Positions 18,625 to 27,029 of a stretch of 64,000 bases of DNA are shown here, piece after piece (the first letter of the stretch is position 1; the number at the start of each line of letters is the position of its first letter). Made by a program: the position numbers and the translations under genes. This DNA is from CAZHCG01 sp046484285 (GTDB lineage Bacteria > Myxococcota_A > Polyangia > JAAYKL01). The stretch lies in assembly GCA_046484285.1 (NCBI GenBank), contig JAWOBP010000186.1, forward strand, positions 1 through 64,000, in the 5' to 3' direction. Below the pieces are notes generated by a model. The model did not search any database, was not told where the DNA came from, and saw only the letters and a program-made list of their open reading frames with translations.

Positions 18625-20384
18625 GGCAGGCCCACTCATTGCCGCCGCCTCCCGTCGAGGGGACGCCGGAGCGCAGAGCGGTCGACGTCTTTCTCCGCTA
18701 CCTGGAGGCCGAGGGCGCCTCGGTGGTGTTCGGGATTCCGGGCGGCCTGCTGCATCCCCTGTTCGAGGCGATCGAATCTTGCGAGTCGATCGAGATGGTC
18801 GTGACCAAGCACGAGGAGGGAGCGGCCTTCATGGCCGACGGCTTCGCGCGCGGCGGTGGCCGGCTGGCGGTCTGCGCCGGCACCTCCGGTCCGGGGTCGA
18901 CCAATCTGCTGACCGGTGTCTCGTGCGCCTTCGCCGACGGCGTGCCGCTGCTGGTGGTCACCGGCCAGGCGGCCAGCGGCGCGATCGGCAAGGGCGCCGC
19001 CCAGGAGACCGGGCGCGAGGACATGGACATCGTGGCGATGTTCCGCCCGATCACCAAGTACTCGGCGATGGTCACCTCTCCGGAGCAGCTCGCCGCGCAC
19101 CTGCGGCGCGCGCTGCGGCGGGCGCTCAACGGCAGGCCCGGCCCGGTGCACCTCAACGTGCCGGTCGATTTCTGGGAAAAGCCGGTGCTGGAGGACTGGT
19201 TCGCCCCCGAGAGCTACCGCCCGATCTCGCAGGCGTTCGATCGGCGCGCGGTCCAGCGCGCCACCGAGGTGCTGCTCGGCGCGCGGCGCCCCTTGATCCT
19301 GGCCGGGGCCGGGGTCGGCGTGGCCGGGGCGCGCGATCACCTGCTGGCGCTGGCCGAGCTGCTGCCGGCGCGGGTCGTCACCTCTCCGCGGGGCAAGGGC
19401 CTCTTTCCGGAGAACCACCCGCTCTCGCTGGGAGTGCTGGGCTTCGCCGGACACCGCGAGGCCCGGGAGACGGCGCTCGGCCCCGATATCGACGTGCTGT
19501 TCACGATCGGGGCCTCGCTCAACGAGACCACGACCCTCAACTGGCACCCCGACCTGCGGCCCTGCGAGGCCTTGATCCAGCTCGACATCGACGCCGACCG
19601 GGTGGGGCGCAACTACCCGGTCGACGTCCCGTTGGTGGGCGACGCCCAGGCGATCCTGCTCGAGCTGATCTACCACGCCCATCGCTCGATCCGGGAGGGC
19701 AACAACCCGCGCTCGAGCTGGGGCTCGGCGCCCGAGCCGCTGCGCGGCCACGAGCGCTACCTGAGCTCCGAGCTGCGGGTCTCCGAGGAGCTGCCGCTCA
19801 AGCCGCAGCGCTGGCGCGCCGACCTGGAGCGGGCGCTGCCTCCCGACACCGTGATCTTCTCGGACATCGGCGGCCACATGCTGTTCAACATCCAGCACCT
19901 CTGCGTGCAGGACGAGCAGCGCTTCGTGCTCAACCTCGGCTTCGGGTCGATGGGGCACGGCACCGCGGCGCCGATCGGAGCGGCGCTGGCCGAGCCGCAG
20001 CGGCCGGTGGTGGCGATCGTGGGCGACGCCTGCTTCACGATGAACGGGATGGAGCTGCTCACCGCGCGCGAGTACGGGGTGCCGGTGGTCTGGATCGTGG
20101 AGAACAACAACATGCACGGGATCACCTGGCACGGCAGCCAGAAGGTCGGCCGCAAGCAACCCCTGGAGGCGATCCGGTACCGCGAGCCGCTGGAGGTGGC
20201 GGCGATCGCCAGGGCGATGGGGCTCGAGGCCTGGGTGGTGGATCGCCCCGGCCAGATCGAGGAGGTGCTGGCCCGCGCCCTGGAGCGGCGAGGGCCGGCG
20301 GTGATCGAGGTACGCGTGGACGGCTCGGTGGCGCCGCCGATCGGGGATCGGGCGCGCTCGGTGGCGGGCTTCGTCAGGAGGTGA
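18621..20384 (+). CDS. acetolactate-synthase-like TPP-dependent enzyme
   Basis: 587 residues with the three-domain layout of the acetohydroxyacid synthase/pyruvate oxidase family. The N-terminal domain has VVFGIPGGLLHPLFEAI and the cofactor-activating Glu65 in KHEEGAAFMADG. The centre has a Rossmann-like domain (LILAGAGVGVAGA). The TPP-binding motif is GDACFTMNG followed about 18 residues later by IVENNN, near residue 475. It probably carries out 2-oxoacid decarboxylation and carboligation. The gene is not next to a small regulatory subunit or ilvC, but to two citrate-synthase-fold genes, arguing against ordinary branched-chain amino acid synthesis. Substrate unknown. Confidence 0.88.
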   Translation: MRQAHSLPPPPVEGTPERRAVDVFLRYLEAEGASVVFGIPGGLLHPLFEAIESCESIEMVVTKHEEGAAFMADGFARGGGRLAVCAGTSGPGSTNLLTGVSCAFADGVPLLVVTGQAASGAIGKGAAQETGREDMDIVAMFRPITKYSAMVTSPEQLAAHLRRALRRALNGRPGPVHLNVPVDFWEKPVLEDWFAPESYRPISQAFDRRAVQRATEVLLGARRPLILAGAGVGVAGARDHLLALAELLPARVVTSPRGKGLFPENHPLSLGVLGFAGHREARETALGPDIDVLFTIGASLNETTTLNWHPDLRPCEALIQLDIDADRVGRNYPVDVPLVGDAQAILLELIYHAHRSIREGNNPRSSWGSAPEPLRGHERYLSSELRVSEELPLKPQRWRADLERALPPDTVIFSDIGGHMLFNIQHLCVQDEQRFVLNLGFGSMGHGTAAPIGAALAEPQRPVVAIVGDACFTMNGMELLTAREYGVPVVWIVENNNMHGITWHGSQKVGRKQPLEAIRYREPLEVAAIARAMGLEAWVVDRPGQIEEVLARALERRGPAVIEVRVDGSVAPPIGDRARSVAGFVRR

Positions 20385-20388
20385 GCGG

Positions 20389-21093
20389 ATGAGCCGAAAA
20401 GAGGACCCGCTCGAGGACTGCCGCGGGCCGATGGACGAGCCGATCTGGCCCGAGCGGCTGGCGGCCAGGGTGATCTCGCCGGGACGCCCGCCGCGGATTC
20501 GCGGCTACGATGTGGAGGGGGACCTGGCGAGGCACTACTCCTTCGCCGAGGTGGTGCTCGCTGCGCTGTGCGGCGAGGCGCCGGATCGCGCCGCGGGCCG
20601 GGCTTTCGAGATCGCGCTGGTCTGGCTGAGCCCGCTTTCCGCGGCGCACGCGCCGGTGCACGCCGCCGGGCTGGCGAGACTCTGCGGGGCGGACACCACG
20701 GGCATCGCGGGAGTGGCGGCGATCGGGCTGGCCGAGCTGGCGCGAGAGGTCGCCGCACAGCACGCCGAGCTGCTGAGCTGGCTGGACGAGGCGCGGGGAG
20801 CGCCGCCGGACGGCTTCGCGCCGGCCGACGGCGAGGATCGGCGCCGCTCGGCGCTGTTTCGCGGACAGATCGGGGAGGCCGGCCTGGAGCTGCCGGACGG
20901 AGATCTGGGCCCGACGGCGCTGGCGCTGTGCGTCCTGCACCGCTGCGGGCTGCGCAGCCGCGAGCTGATCGAGGCGGCGCTGGTCGTCTCCCGGCTGCCG
21001 TGCGCCGCGGCCGAGGCGCTGGAGGTCCCGCCGCTGCGCTTCGACCAGTACCCGATCAACCTGCCGCGGTTTCGCTACGTGGAGGACGAATGA
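20389..21093 (+). CDS. citrate-synthase-fold protein, first copy
   Basis: 234 residues, well short of the usual 370-430, close to citryl-CoA-lyase-like family members. IRGYDVEGDLARHYSFAEVVLAAL is the citrate-synthase signature near the N-terminus, and SAAHAPVHAAGLARLCGA with GIAGVAAIGLAELA matches the next conserved helices. By eye the GFGHP motif that carries a catalytic His becomes GFAPA (142-146), while a His at 125 may stand for the other one. AGGAGG precedes the ATG, 4 bp after the TPP gene stop. Its own stop overlaps the next start. Confidence 0.7.
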   Translation: MSRKEDPLEDCRGPMDEPIWPERLAARVISPGRPPRIRGYDVEGDLARHYSFAEVVLAALCGEAPDRAAGRAFEIALVWLSPLSAAHAPVHAAGLARLCGADTTGIAGVAAIGLAELAREVAAQHAELLSWLDEARGAPPDGFAPADGEDRRRSALFRGQIGEAGLELPDGDLGPTALALCVLHRCGLRSRELIEAALVVSRLPCAAAEALEVPPLRFDQYPINLPRFRYVEDE

Positions 21094-21911
21094 CGCGGCG
21101 CGGACCGGAGCCGATCCCCACGCGCGTCGGGCTCAGCGGAGAGCGGGGAAACAGGTTTTGCGGGAAGTCCGTAGAGCGCGATCTGGTCGGCTGTTCGACT
21201 CCTTTGGATCTGGTCGCGCTCTGCTCGTTGGGACGACCAATCGATGAGGCGGAACACCGTTCGTTGAGCGATTTGTCCGTTGTGCTCACGGCTGCCGATC
21301 CCCGCATCTGGCCGCTCAAGCTGACAAGGCTGTTGGCATGCTACGGAAGATCCTTTTGCGGTATCGCCGGTGGGGTGCTCGGTCTGGTGGGCAATTCGCT
21401 TGGGCCTCAGTCGACTCAGGATGCCGCCGAGATGTTATGGAAGGTCTCTCGAGCACGCGAAGTGATCAGCGACGATGAAGGGGAGCTGCGCCGTTTGGTC
21501 GAAGAAGAAATCGGGAAACGTGGATACGTTCCCGGGTTCGGGATTCCGTATCGAAGCGTCGATGTGCGCTTGTCGGCTCTCGATCGCGAGATGGCCGAGC
21601 TCGAGAGAGATCGGCTGCCCTTCTACCGCTTGAAAGGATTGTTCCAACAGGTCGCATCAACCAGCTTCCCCAAGCTGATACCGAACGTATCGCTGGGCGG
21701 GGCGGCGCTTTGCCTGGACATCGGTTTTCGCCCGGACCAGATAGCGCCGCTGGTGCTGTGGCTGGTTTCGCACACCTATTTTTGCAACGCCGCCGAGGAG
21801 GCCTCCTCCAAGACGCCAGTCGGGCGGTCATTGCTGGAAACATCGATTGACTACGTGGGAAGATCTCCGCGTCGTTCCTCGCGGGAGGTCGAAGCCTCGA
21901 CAAGCCGCTGA
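21090..21911 (+). CDS. citrate-synthase-fold protein, second copy, active site degenerate
   Basis: 273 residues from an ATG overlapping the previous stop (ATGA). Recognisable family blocks are LTAADPRIWPLKLTRLLA, GGVLGLVGNSLGPQSTQDAAEML, VPGFGIPYRSVDVR, IPNVSLGGAALCLDIGF and the C-terminal IDYVGRSPR. By-eye alignment suggests all three catalytic positions are changed: HGGA to LGPQ, GFGHP to GFGIP (residue 152) and PNVD to PNVS (residue 200). The protein may be a structural partner of the first copy or catalyse something different. Codon use and GC content drop toward its 3' end compared with the operon upstream. Confidence 0.7.
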   Translation: MTRRGPEPIPTRVGLSGERGNRFCGKSVERDLVGCSTPLDLVALCSLGRPIDEAEHRSLSDLSVVLTAADPRIWPLKLTRLLACYGRSFCGIAGGVLGLVGNSLGPQSTQDAAEMLWKVSRAREVISDDEGELRRLVEEEIGKRGYVPGFGIPYRSVDVRLSALDREMAELERDRLPFYRLKGLFQQVASTSFPKLIPNVSLGGAALCLDIGFRPDQIAPLVLWLVSHTYFCNAAEEASSKTPVGRSLLETSIDYVGRSPRRSSREVEASTSR

Positions 21912-22310
21912 CGTGCTGGAGCTTCGGAGTTTCTCGCCGCCGGCAAGCGACCACATGTCGGCTCTTGCCGGCTTCGGACGGGATGGCGGGCATCGAAAAC
22001 AGCGCGGTCCAGTGGACGCACCGTGCCGGTGATGTGAGCGCACCGGCCGTTTCGATTTTGTTGCAGGGGTAAAGAACTCTTACATCCCCCTGTTTGGGGC
22101 CGAAAAGATCGGCTCACCCGCTTCGAGTCGGGTTATCGCGATCAATCTCCGCCCACCGGACGGCCCCCCGGCCCGAAACGATTTACTCTCAGCGCGGATG
22201 GCTCTCGGCGACAGCGGGGTTTACTGGAGAGCGCTGCCGGGTTATTTATTGATATAGCTTGATTTTCGGAGCCTTGGCGGCTTCGGGGTCTTCTTGGCGG
22301 TCGATTGTCG
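21912..22310. other. intergenic region holding repeat copy B
   Basis: No gene is convincing here. The middle is repeat copy B (22023-22199). The last about 100 bases become AT-richer (TTATTTATTGATATAGC near 22240) and probably hold the promoter of the lipoprotein gene, but no clear -35/-10 pair stands out. Confidence 0.55.
22023..22199. repeat. dispersed repeat, copy B
   Basis: Second copy of the element at 1602-1774, in the same orientation. It starts with the identical block GTGCCGGTGATGTGAGCGCA (22023 on), which in copy A contains the end of the RCC1 gene, although no RCC1 gene is present here. The CAGGGG...CCCCTG hairpin is conserved, with its loop changed. The CCCG...CGGG stem is kept although individual bases differ. 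Confidence 0.75.
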
Positions 22311-23939
22311 ATGAGAGTATTGGCACATAGTTCTTGCTTGCGCTTGGTCACGCTGTTTCTTTTTCTCTTCGTTTTTGCCGGATCGGGCTGCGAGTCGACC
22401 ATGACCGCGGTCTCCGGCGGGGGAGACGGAGGCGGCGATTACTCGGATCTGGGCTCGATCGAGGTCTACCCCCAGGGACCGGTCACGCTCGGCTTCTTCG
22501 AGGAGCAGGTCTTCGATGTGCTGCTCCTCGACGGCGCGGGATACCCGCTGGCCGACGAGCCGGTGCAGGCGAGCCTGATCGGTCCGGCCCACAACGGCCA
22601 TCTGACGCCGTTCGAGCTGAGCACCGACTCCCAGGGCAGGGGTCAGATCGTCTTCTCCGCGCCCGACCAGGAGGCCCAGCTCGAGATTCGTTTCTCCAGC
22701 CCGGCCGCCTCGTCCGACGTCGCGGTCGATGTCCTGGTGGAATCGGAGCAGCTCTCGATCACGGCCGACGTCTCCTACGGCGGGCAGCGCGAGCTGGCTC
22801 TCTTCGAGGCGCGGCTGTACCGCGACATCTCCTGCGAAGAGGTCGCCGGATCCGAGCCGGTCGCCCAGCAGTCCGCGCAGCAGCCGGCCAGCTTCGATTT
22901 CACCGGATTGCTCTCCGGCAGCACCTACGCGCTGCTGGGCGCGGGGAGCAACGAGGCCGGAGCGCCGAGAGCCGAGGCCTGCGTCGACGGGCTGGCGCCG
23001 GACGGATCGTCGGTGAGCCTGGCGCTCGAGGATCTGGCGCTGGAGCCGGCCGGGGTGTTCGAGGTGGAGATCGCGGTCGAGACCGACGGGGCCCTCTCGC
23101 CGGCGATCGGGGAGCTGGCCGGGAGCATGGACGATTTCGCCGGCGACGTCTCCGGAGCGATCCTCGACGCGATCCGCGACGAGCTGTCCGATTCGATCGC
23201 CGAGCAGCAGTTCGACGAGGTGCGCGCCACCGATAATCTCGACGCGGTGGTCGCCGATGATCTCGACGCGCGCGGCGTGGACGTGGCCGCCGAGCTGGAT
23301 GCCGCCCGGAGCGGAATGGCTCAGCGCCTGGCCGAGACGACCATGCTCTCCACGCTGGAGATCGGGGCCGAGTCGGCCGGCGAGCGGGACTTCTACCACC
23401 GGATCGACGCGCTGGAGTTCCAGGGCCTGGACAATCCCTTCCAGGCGGCGCTGCCGGATACCGGCGAGGGGACGGCCTGGCTCGACGAGGACAATCTCGA
23501 TACGCTCGTTCTCGGCCAGCACCAGGTCGGGTTGGCCCTGGGAACGCCGTTGCGCCACCTGCTGGAGGTCGAGCTGGCCGGCGGCGAGCCGGCGCCGGAG
23601 CTGGCCGCCTCGCTCGAGCAGATCGTAGATTGCGACGCCGTCTCTGCGGTGCTGGTTTCTCCGCTGGAGGGCGTGGCCACCCCGACGACGATCCTCGCCG
23701 GCTGCGAGGCCGCGATGATCGAGGCCCAGACCACGGCCGACCAGCAGCAGGCCCTGATCAGCGCCTCCTACGGCCAGGTGTTCTTCGCGCAGGGAAGCTG
23801 CGCGCTGTCAGATCCCGGCGCGGGCGACCAGGTCCAGTCGCTGGTCGACGGCGATTTGCAGATCGTGTGGGGCGGCGGAGCGTCGCTCGGTCCGATGTCC
23901 GCCACCTTCGGCGGAGAACGGATCGCGGACGAGCAGTGA
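22311..23939 (+). CDS. large surface lipoprotein, Ig-like N-terminal region
   Basis: 542 residues from the ATG at 22311; a TTG two codons upstream is possible, and neither has a strong ribosome-binding site. The signal peptide ends in the lipobox-like FAGSGC, then a Gly-rich spacer. Residues about 50-150 look like a bacterial Ig-like domain (EVYPQGPVTLGFFEEQVFDV, SDSQGRGQIVFSAP-like strands). The rest is acidic and mainly helical with no recognisable domain. Its stop overlaps the next GTG by 4 bp. Confidence 0.65.
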   Translation: MRVLAHSSCLRLVTLFLFLFVFAGSGCESTMTAVSGGGDGGGDYSDLGSIEVYPQGPVTLGFFEEQVFDVLLLDGAGYPLADEPVQASLIGPAHNGHLTPFELSTDSQGRGQIVFSAPDQEAQLEIRFSSPAASSDVAVDVLVESEQLSITADVSYGGQRELALFEARLYRDISCEEVAGSEPVAQQSAQQPASFDFTGLLSGSTYALLGAGSNEAGAPRAEACVDGLAPDGSSVSLALEDLALEPAGVFEVEIAVETDGALSPAIGELAGSMDDFAGDVSGAILDAIRDELSDSIAEQQFDEVRATDNLDAVVADDLDARGVDVAAELDAARSGMAQRLAETTMLSTLEIGAESAGERDFYHRIDALEFQGLDNPFQAALPDTGEGTAWLDEDNLDTLVLGQHQVGLALGTPLRHLLEVELAGGEPAPELAASLEQIVDCDAVSAVLVSPLEGVATPTTILAGCEAAMIEAQTTADQQQALISASYGQVFFAQGSCALSDPGAGDQVQSLVDGDLQIVWGGGASLGPMSATFGGERIADEQ

Positions 23940-24319
23940 GCGCGTCCCGTCAACGCGAGCGGGCGCTGCGCGCGGTGCGGCGGCGCGATCGGGCGGCGGC
24001 CGAGCGCGAGCTGGTCGCGGCCGAGCGCGGCCTGCGGCTCCAGGAGAGACGCCTCGAGCGGCTCCACGAACGCGTCGCCAGGCTGCGCAGGCGGGCCGCC
24101 GGGCCGCGGGAGGGAAGCGTCTTTCCGGCCTGGGCCCTGGCCTCGGGAGACGAGGCTCGGCGCCTGTGCCGCGCCGAGCTGGAGCGCGTCGAAGCCGAGC
24201 TGGAGCGAGTCTCCGGGCAGCGCGACCGGGCGCTCGATCGCCTGGAGAGGGCTCGCCAGGAGGCGGTCCGGGCCGCCCGCGCGCTGTCGGCGATCGACGG
24301 CAGAGACTTCAGAACCTGA
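23936..24319 (+). CDS. small coiled-coil protein
   Basis: 127 residues from a GTG that overlaps the lipoprotein stop. The protein is almost wholly Arg/Glu/Ala/Leu heptads (RRDRAAAERELVAAERGLR, RAELERVEAELERV), giving two long helices broken near GPREGSVFPAW. This shape recalls FliJ/YscO-type stalk proteins, but no signature supports that. Its last 11 bp overlap the 3' end of the convergent fabH-like gene. Confidence 0.6.
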   Translation: MSASRQRERALRAVRRRDRAAAERELVAAERGLRLQERRLERLHERVARLRRRAAGPREGSVFPAWALASGDEARRLCRAELERVEAELERVSGQRDRALDRLERARQEAVRAARALSAIDGRDFRT

Positions 24320-25361
24320 GCAGCGCGGTCCCCCACAGGTAGCCGGCGCCGAACGCGGCCAGCACGCAGAGGTCGCCTCGCCGCAGGCGGCCGGCCCGCC
24401 GTTCCTCGTCCATCAGGATCGGGATCGAGGCCGCGCCGGTGTTGCCGATCCGTTCGATATTGGAGGGGGCTTTCTCCTCGGGGATGCGCAGCAGCTCCGA
24501 GAGCTTGTTGTTGATCCGGGCGTTGGCCTGGTGGAAGAAGAAGTGATCGACATCCTCCACCCTCAGGCCGGCCTCCTTGAGCACGCTCCGCGCGCTGCGC
24601 ACGAGCCTCTTGACCGCGTTGCGGAAGACCTCCTGGCCGATCCAGAACGGGAGCTTGGTCTGGCCGGGCGGAAACCCCCGCTCGCTCCAGTACTGGCGGC
24701 ACTTCTCGAGCTCCGGCGGCCAGGCGGCCTCGCCCGCGGCGAGACCGACGATGCTGTCGCTCGTCATCACCAGGTCCGGCACTCCCGATCCGTCTCCCTG
24801 CAGGTCGGTGATGATCGTTCCGCGCTCTCCGGCGGAGGGGCCCACCACCGCGGCGCCGGCTCCGTCGCCGAAGATGACTCCGACCTGTCGATCAATCTTG
24901 AAATGATCGAACTCCTTCTCGGAGAAGACGCACAGCACGTGACGCGCCTGCCCCGACGAGATGTAGAGGTCGGCCAGCGACAGCGAGTAGACGAAGCCGG
25001 AGCACTGCTGGCGGATATCCAGCACCGGAATCGTGCGATCGATCCCCAACCGGAGCTGCACCACCATCCCCGGACCCGGGTACGAGAAGTCGGGAAACAT
25101 CGTCCCTGCGATGATCATGTCTATCCGAGACGGCTCCAGGCCGGCGTCCTCGACGGCTCGGCGCGCCGCTTCCGCGGCCAGCGAGGCGCTCGTCTCCTCC
25201 GGCGCGGCGCGGCGCCGAGAGCCTATCCCCGTGCGCGTCCTGATCCATTCATCCGAGGTGTCCATCATCTCGGACAGCTCGTCGTTGCTCACCTCTCGCT
25301 CGGGTAGGTACGAGCCGATGCCGAGGATCCCGGATGTGATTTTTTTCCTGTTGTGAAGCAC
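24309..25361 (-). CDS. fabH: 3-oxoacyl-ACP synthase III (FabH-like)
   Basis: 350 residues, normal for KAS III. The catalytic triad is visible: Cys120 (RQQCSGFVYSL), His277 (FFFHQANARI) and Asn307 (RIGNTGAAS). SDEWIRTRTGI and IFGDGAGAAVV are family motifs. It would condense acyl-CoA with malonyl-ACP at the start of fatty acid or related synthesis. It stands alone without other fab genes, and the insert DLVMTSDSIVGLAAGEAAWP differs from housekeeping FabH, so a specialised acyl-chain or secondary-metabolite role is possible. Confidence 0.9.
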   Translation of the reverse strand: MLHNRKKITSGILGIGSYLPEREVSNDELSEMMDTSDEWIRTRTGIGSRRRAAPEETSASLAAEAARRAVEDAGLEPSRIDMIIAGTMFPDFSYPGPGMVVQLRLGIDRTIPVLDIRQQCSGFVYSLSLADLYISSGQARHVLCVFSEKEFDHFKIDRQVGVIFGDGAGAAVVGPSAGERGTIITDLQGDGSGVPDLVMTSDSIVGLAAGEAAWPPELEKCRQYWSERGFPPGQTKLPFWIGQEVFRNAVKRLVRSARSVLKEAGLRVEDVDHFFFHQANARINNKLSELLRIPEEKAPSNIERIGNTGAASIPILMDEERRAGRLRRGDLCVLAAFGAGYLWGTALLRF

Positions 25362-25424
25362 GAAATCCTCTCGCCCGAACGCGCCGGCATGCTGCCTCGC
25401 TTTGGAGCGCCGGCGCCTGGCGCT

Positions 25425-25456
25425 TGTTTACCCGCCTTGGGCGCCGCGTGTAAACA
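25425..25456. promoter_or_regulatory. inverted repeat in divergent promoter region
   Basis: TGTTTAC (25425-25431) and GTAAACA (25450-25456) form a perfect 7-bp inverted repeat with 18 bp between, in the 241-bp gap between fabH-like (-) and the symporter (+). It has the form of a regulator-binding site; no regulator can be named. Confidence 0.4.
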
Positions 25457-25602
25457 GAAAAGGCGATCTTTGCGAAATCGTTGAGGTAATCGACCAAATC
25501 ACGGTTTCGTCACGATTCCGCCGGGTTCGCTTTCCCAGCGGGTTGACCGCCGGCGACCCGGCGCGCAACAATCGGCGGACTCGAAGCGGAACGAAAGAAC
25601 GC

Positions 25603-27021
25603 ATGGACGCAATCAGCGAACAGATCGGCGCGGCCCTCGACGCCTACAACACCTACGTCGGCACCTATGCGCTGATGATCCTGCTGGTTCCCGTGGGCCT
25701 GATCTTCACCGTCTGGCTCAAGGGGATCCAGATCCGCAAGTTGGGTCACTCGCTGGCGATCGTCCGCGGCAAGTTCGACAACCCGGAGGACACCGGCGAC
25801 ATCAACCATTTTCAGGCGCTGTGCGCCGCGCTGTCGGCCACGGTCGGAACGGGCAACATCGCGGGCGTGGCGCTCGCGATCTACTTCGGCGGGCCGGGCG
25901 CGATGTTCTGGGTCTGGGTGACCGGGTTCGTCGGGATGGCCACCAAGTACGCCGAGTGCACGCTGGCCCAGCGCTACCGCGAGGTGCACGAGGACGGATC
26001 GGTTTCGGGCGGGCCGATGTACTACATCGAGCGCGGCTGCCGGAAGGTGCTGGGACCGCTGACCAAGCCGGTCGCCGTCCTCTTCGCGGTGGGCGGCGTG
26101 CTCTGCTCGCTGGGGACCGGCAACATGGCGCAGAGCAACTCGATGGCCGACGCGATGCACCAGCTCGAGATTCCGCTGGCGGGCGGCTTCCAGATCCCCC
26201 ACTGGGTCGTGGGGCTGTTGCTGGCGGGGCTGGTGGCGATCGTGATCCTGGGAGGAATCAAGCGCATCGCGCACGTCGCCGAGAAGCTGGTCCCGCTGAT
26301 GGCGCTTCTGTACGTCACCGCCGGTATCTTCGTGGTCTTCATGCACATCGAGCGCGTGCCAGCGGTCTTCGCCATGATCTTCGAGCAGGCCTTCACCGGC
26401 ACCGGCGCGACCGGCGGGTTCATCGGTTCGACCTTCATCCTCACCGCGCGCTTCGGAATCGCGCGGGGGCTGTTCAGCAACGAGGCCGGACAGGGATCGG
26501 CGCCGATCGCTCACGCCGCGGCCAAGACGGAGTACCCGGTCCGCGAGGGTCTGGTGGCGCTGATGGAGCCGCTCGTGGACACGCTGATGATCTGCACGCT
26601 GACCGCGCTGGTGATCCTGACCACCGGAGCCTGGACCTGCGGCCGGATGGGGGCGGCGATGACCTACCGCGCCTTCGAGACCGGGATCGATGTGCAGCTG
26701 GGCTCGGTGCAGGTCGGCGGAGCGGTGGTCTCGCTGGGCCTCTTGCTGTTCGCCTTCACCACCACCATCTCCTGGTCGTACTACGGCGATCGCTGCGTGG
26801 GCTACCTGTTCGGCCGGCGCTGGGTGTTCCCCTACCGCCTGCTGTTCTGCGTGTTCGTCTTCATCGGAGCGGTGTGGGGCAAGGACCTGGTCTGGAAGTT
26901 CGTCGACGCGGTGATCACCGTGATGGCGGTGCCCAACCTGATCGCCTTGATCATCCTCTCGCCGGTGGTGGCTCGCATGACACGCGAGTACTTCGACCAG
27001 CAGCACCGCCCGACGAGCTGA
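25603..27021 (+). CDS. alanine/glycine:cation symporter (AGCS family)
   Basis: 472 residues from the ATG at 25603; an in-frame ATG 67 codons earlier adds a non-membrane stretch unlike homologues. Signature motifs are ALSATVGTGNIAGVALAI, GMATKYAECTLAQRYRE, GGPMYYIERG and FSNEAGQGSAPIAHAAAKTE, all diagnostic for Na+/H+-coupled alanine or glycine uptake. About eleven membrane helices. It stands alone, convergent with the dehydratase activase gene 9 bp away. Confidence 0.95.
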   Translation: MDAISEQIGAALDAYNTYVGTYALMILLVPVGLIFTVWLKGIQIRKLGHSLAIVRGKFDNPEDTGDINHFQALCAALSATVGTGNIAGVALAIYFGGPGAMFWVWVTGFVGMATKYAECTLAQRYREVHEDGSVSGGPMYYIERGCRKVLGPLTKPVAVLFAVGGVLCSLGTGNMAQSNSMADAMHQLEIPLAGGFQIPHWVVGLLLAGLVAIVILGGIKRIAHVAEKLVPLMALLYVTAGIFVVFMHIERVPAVFAMIFEQAFTGTGATGGFIGSTFILTARFGIARGLFSNEAGQGSAPIAHAAAKTEYPVREGLVALMEPLVDTLMICTLTALVILTTGAWTCGRMGAAMTYRAFETGIDVQLGSVQVGGAVVSLGLLLFAFTTTISWSYYGDRCVGYLFGRRWVFPYRLLFCVFVFIGAVWGKDLVWKFVDAVITVMAVPNLIALIILSPVVARMTREYFDQQHRPTS

Positions 27022-27029
27022 GGCGCTCG

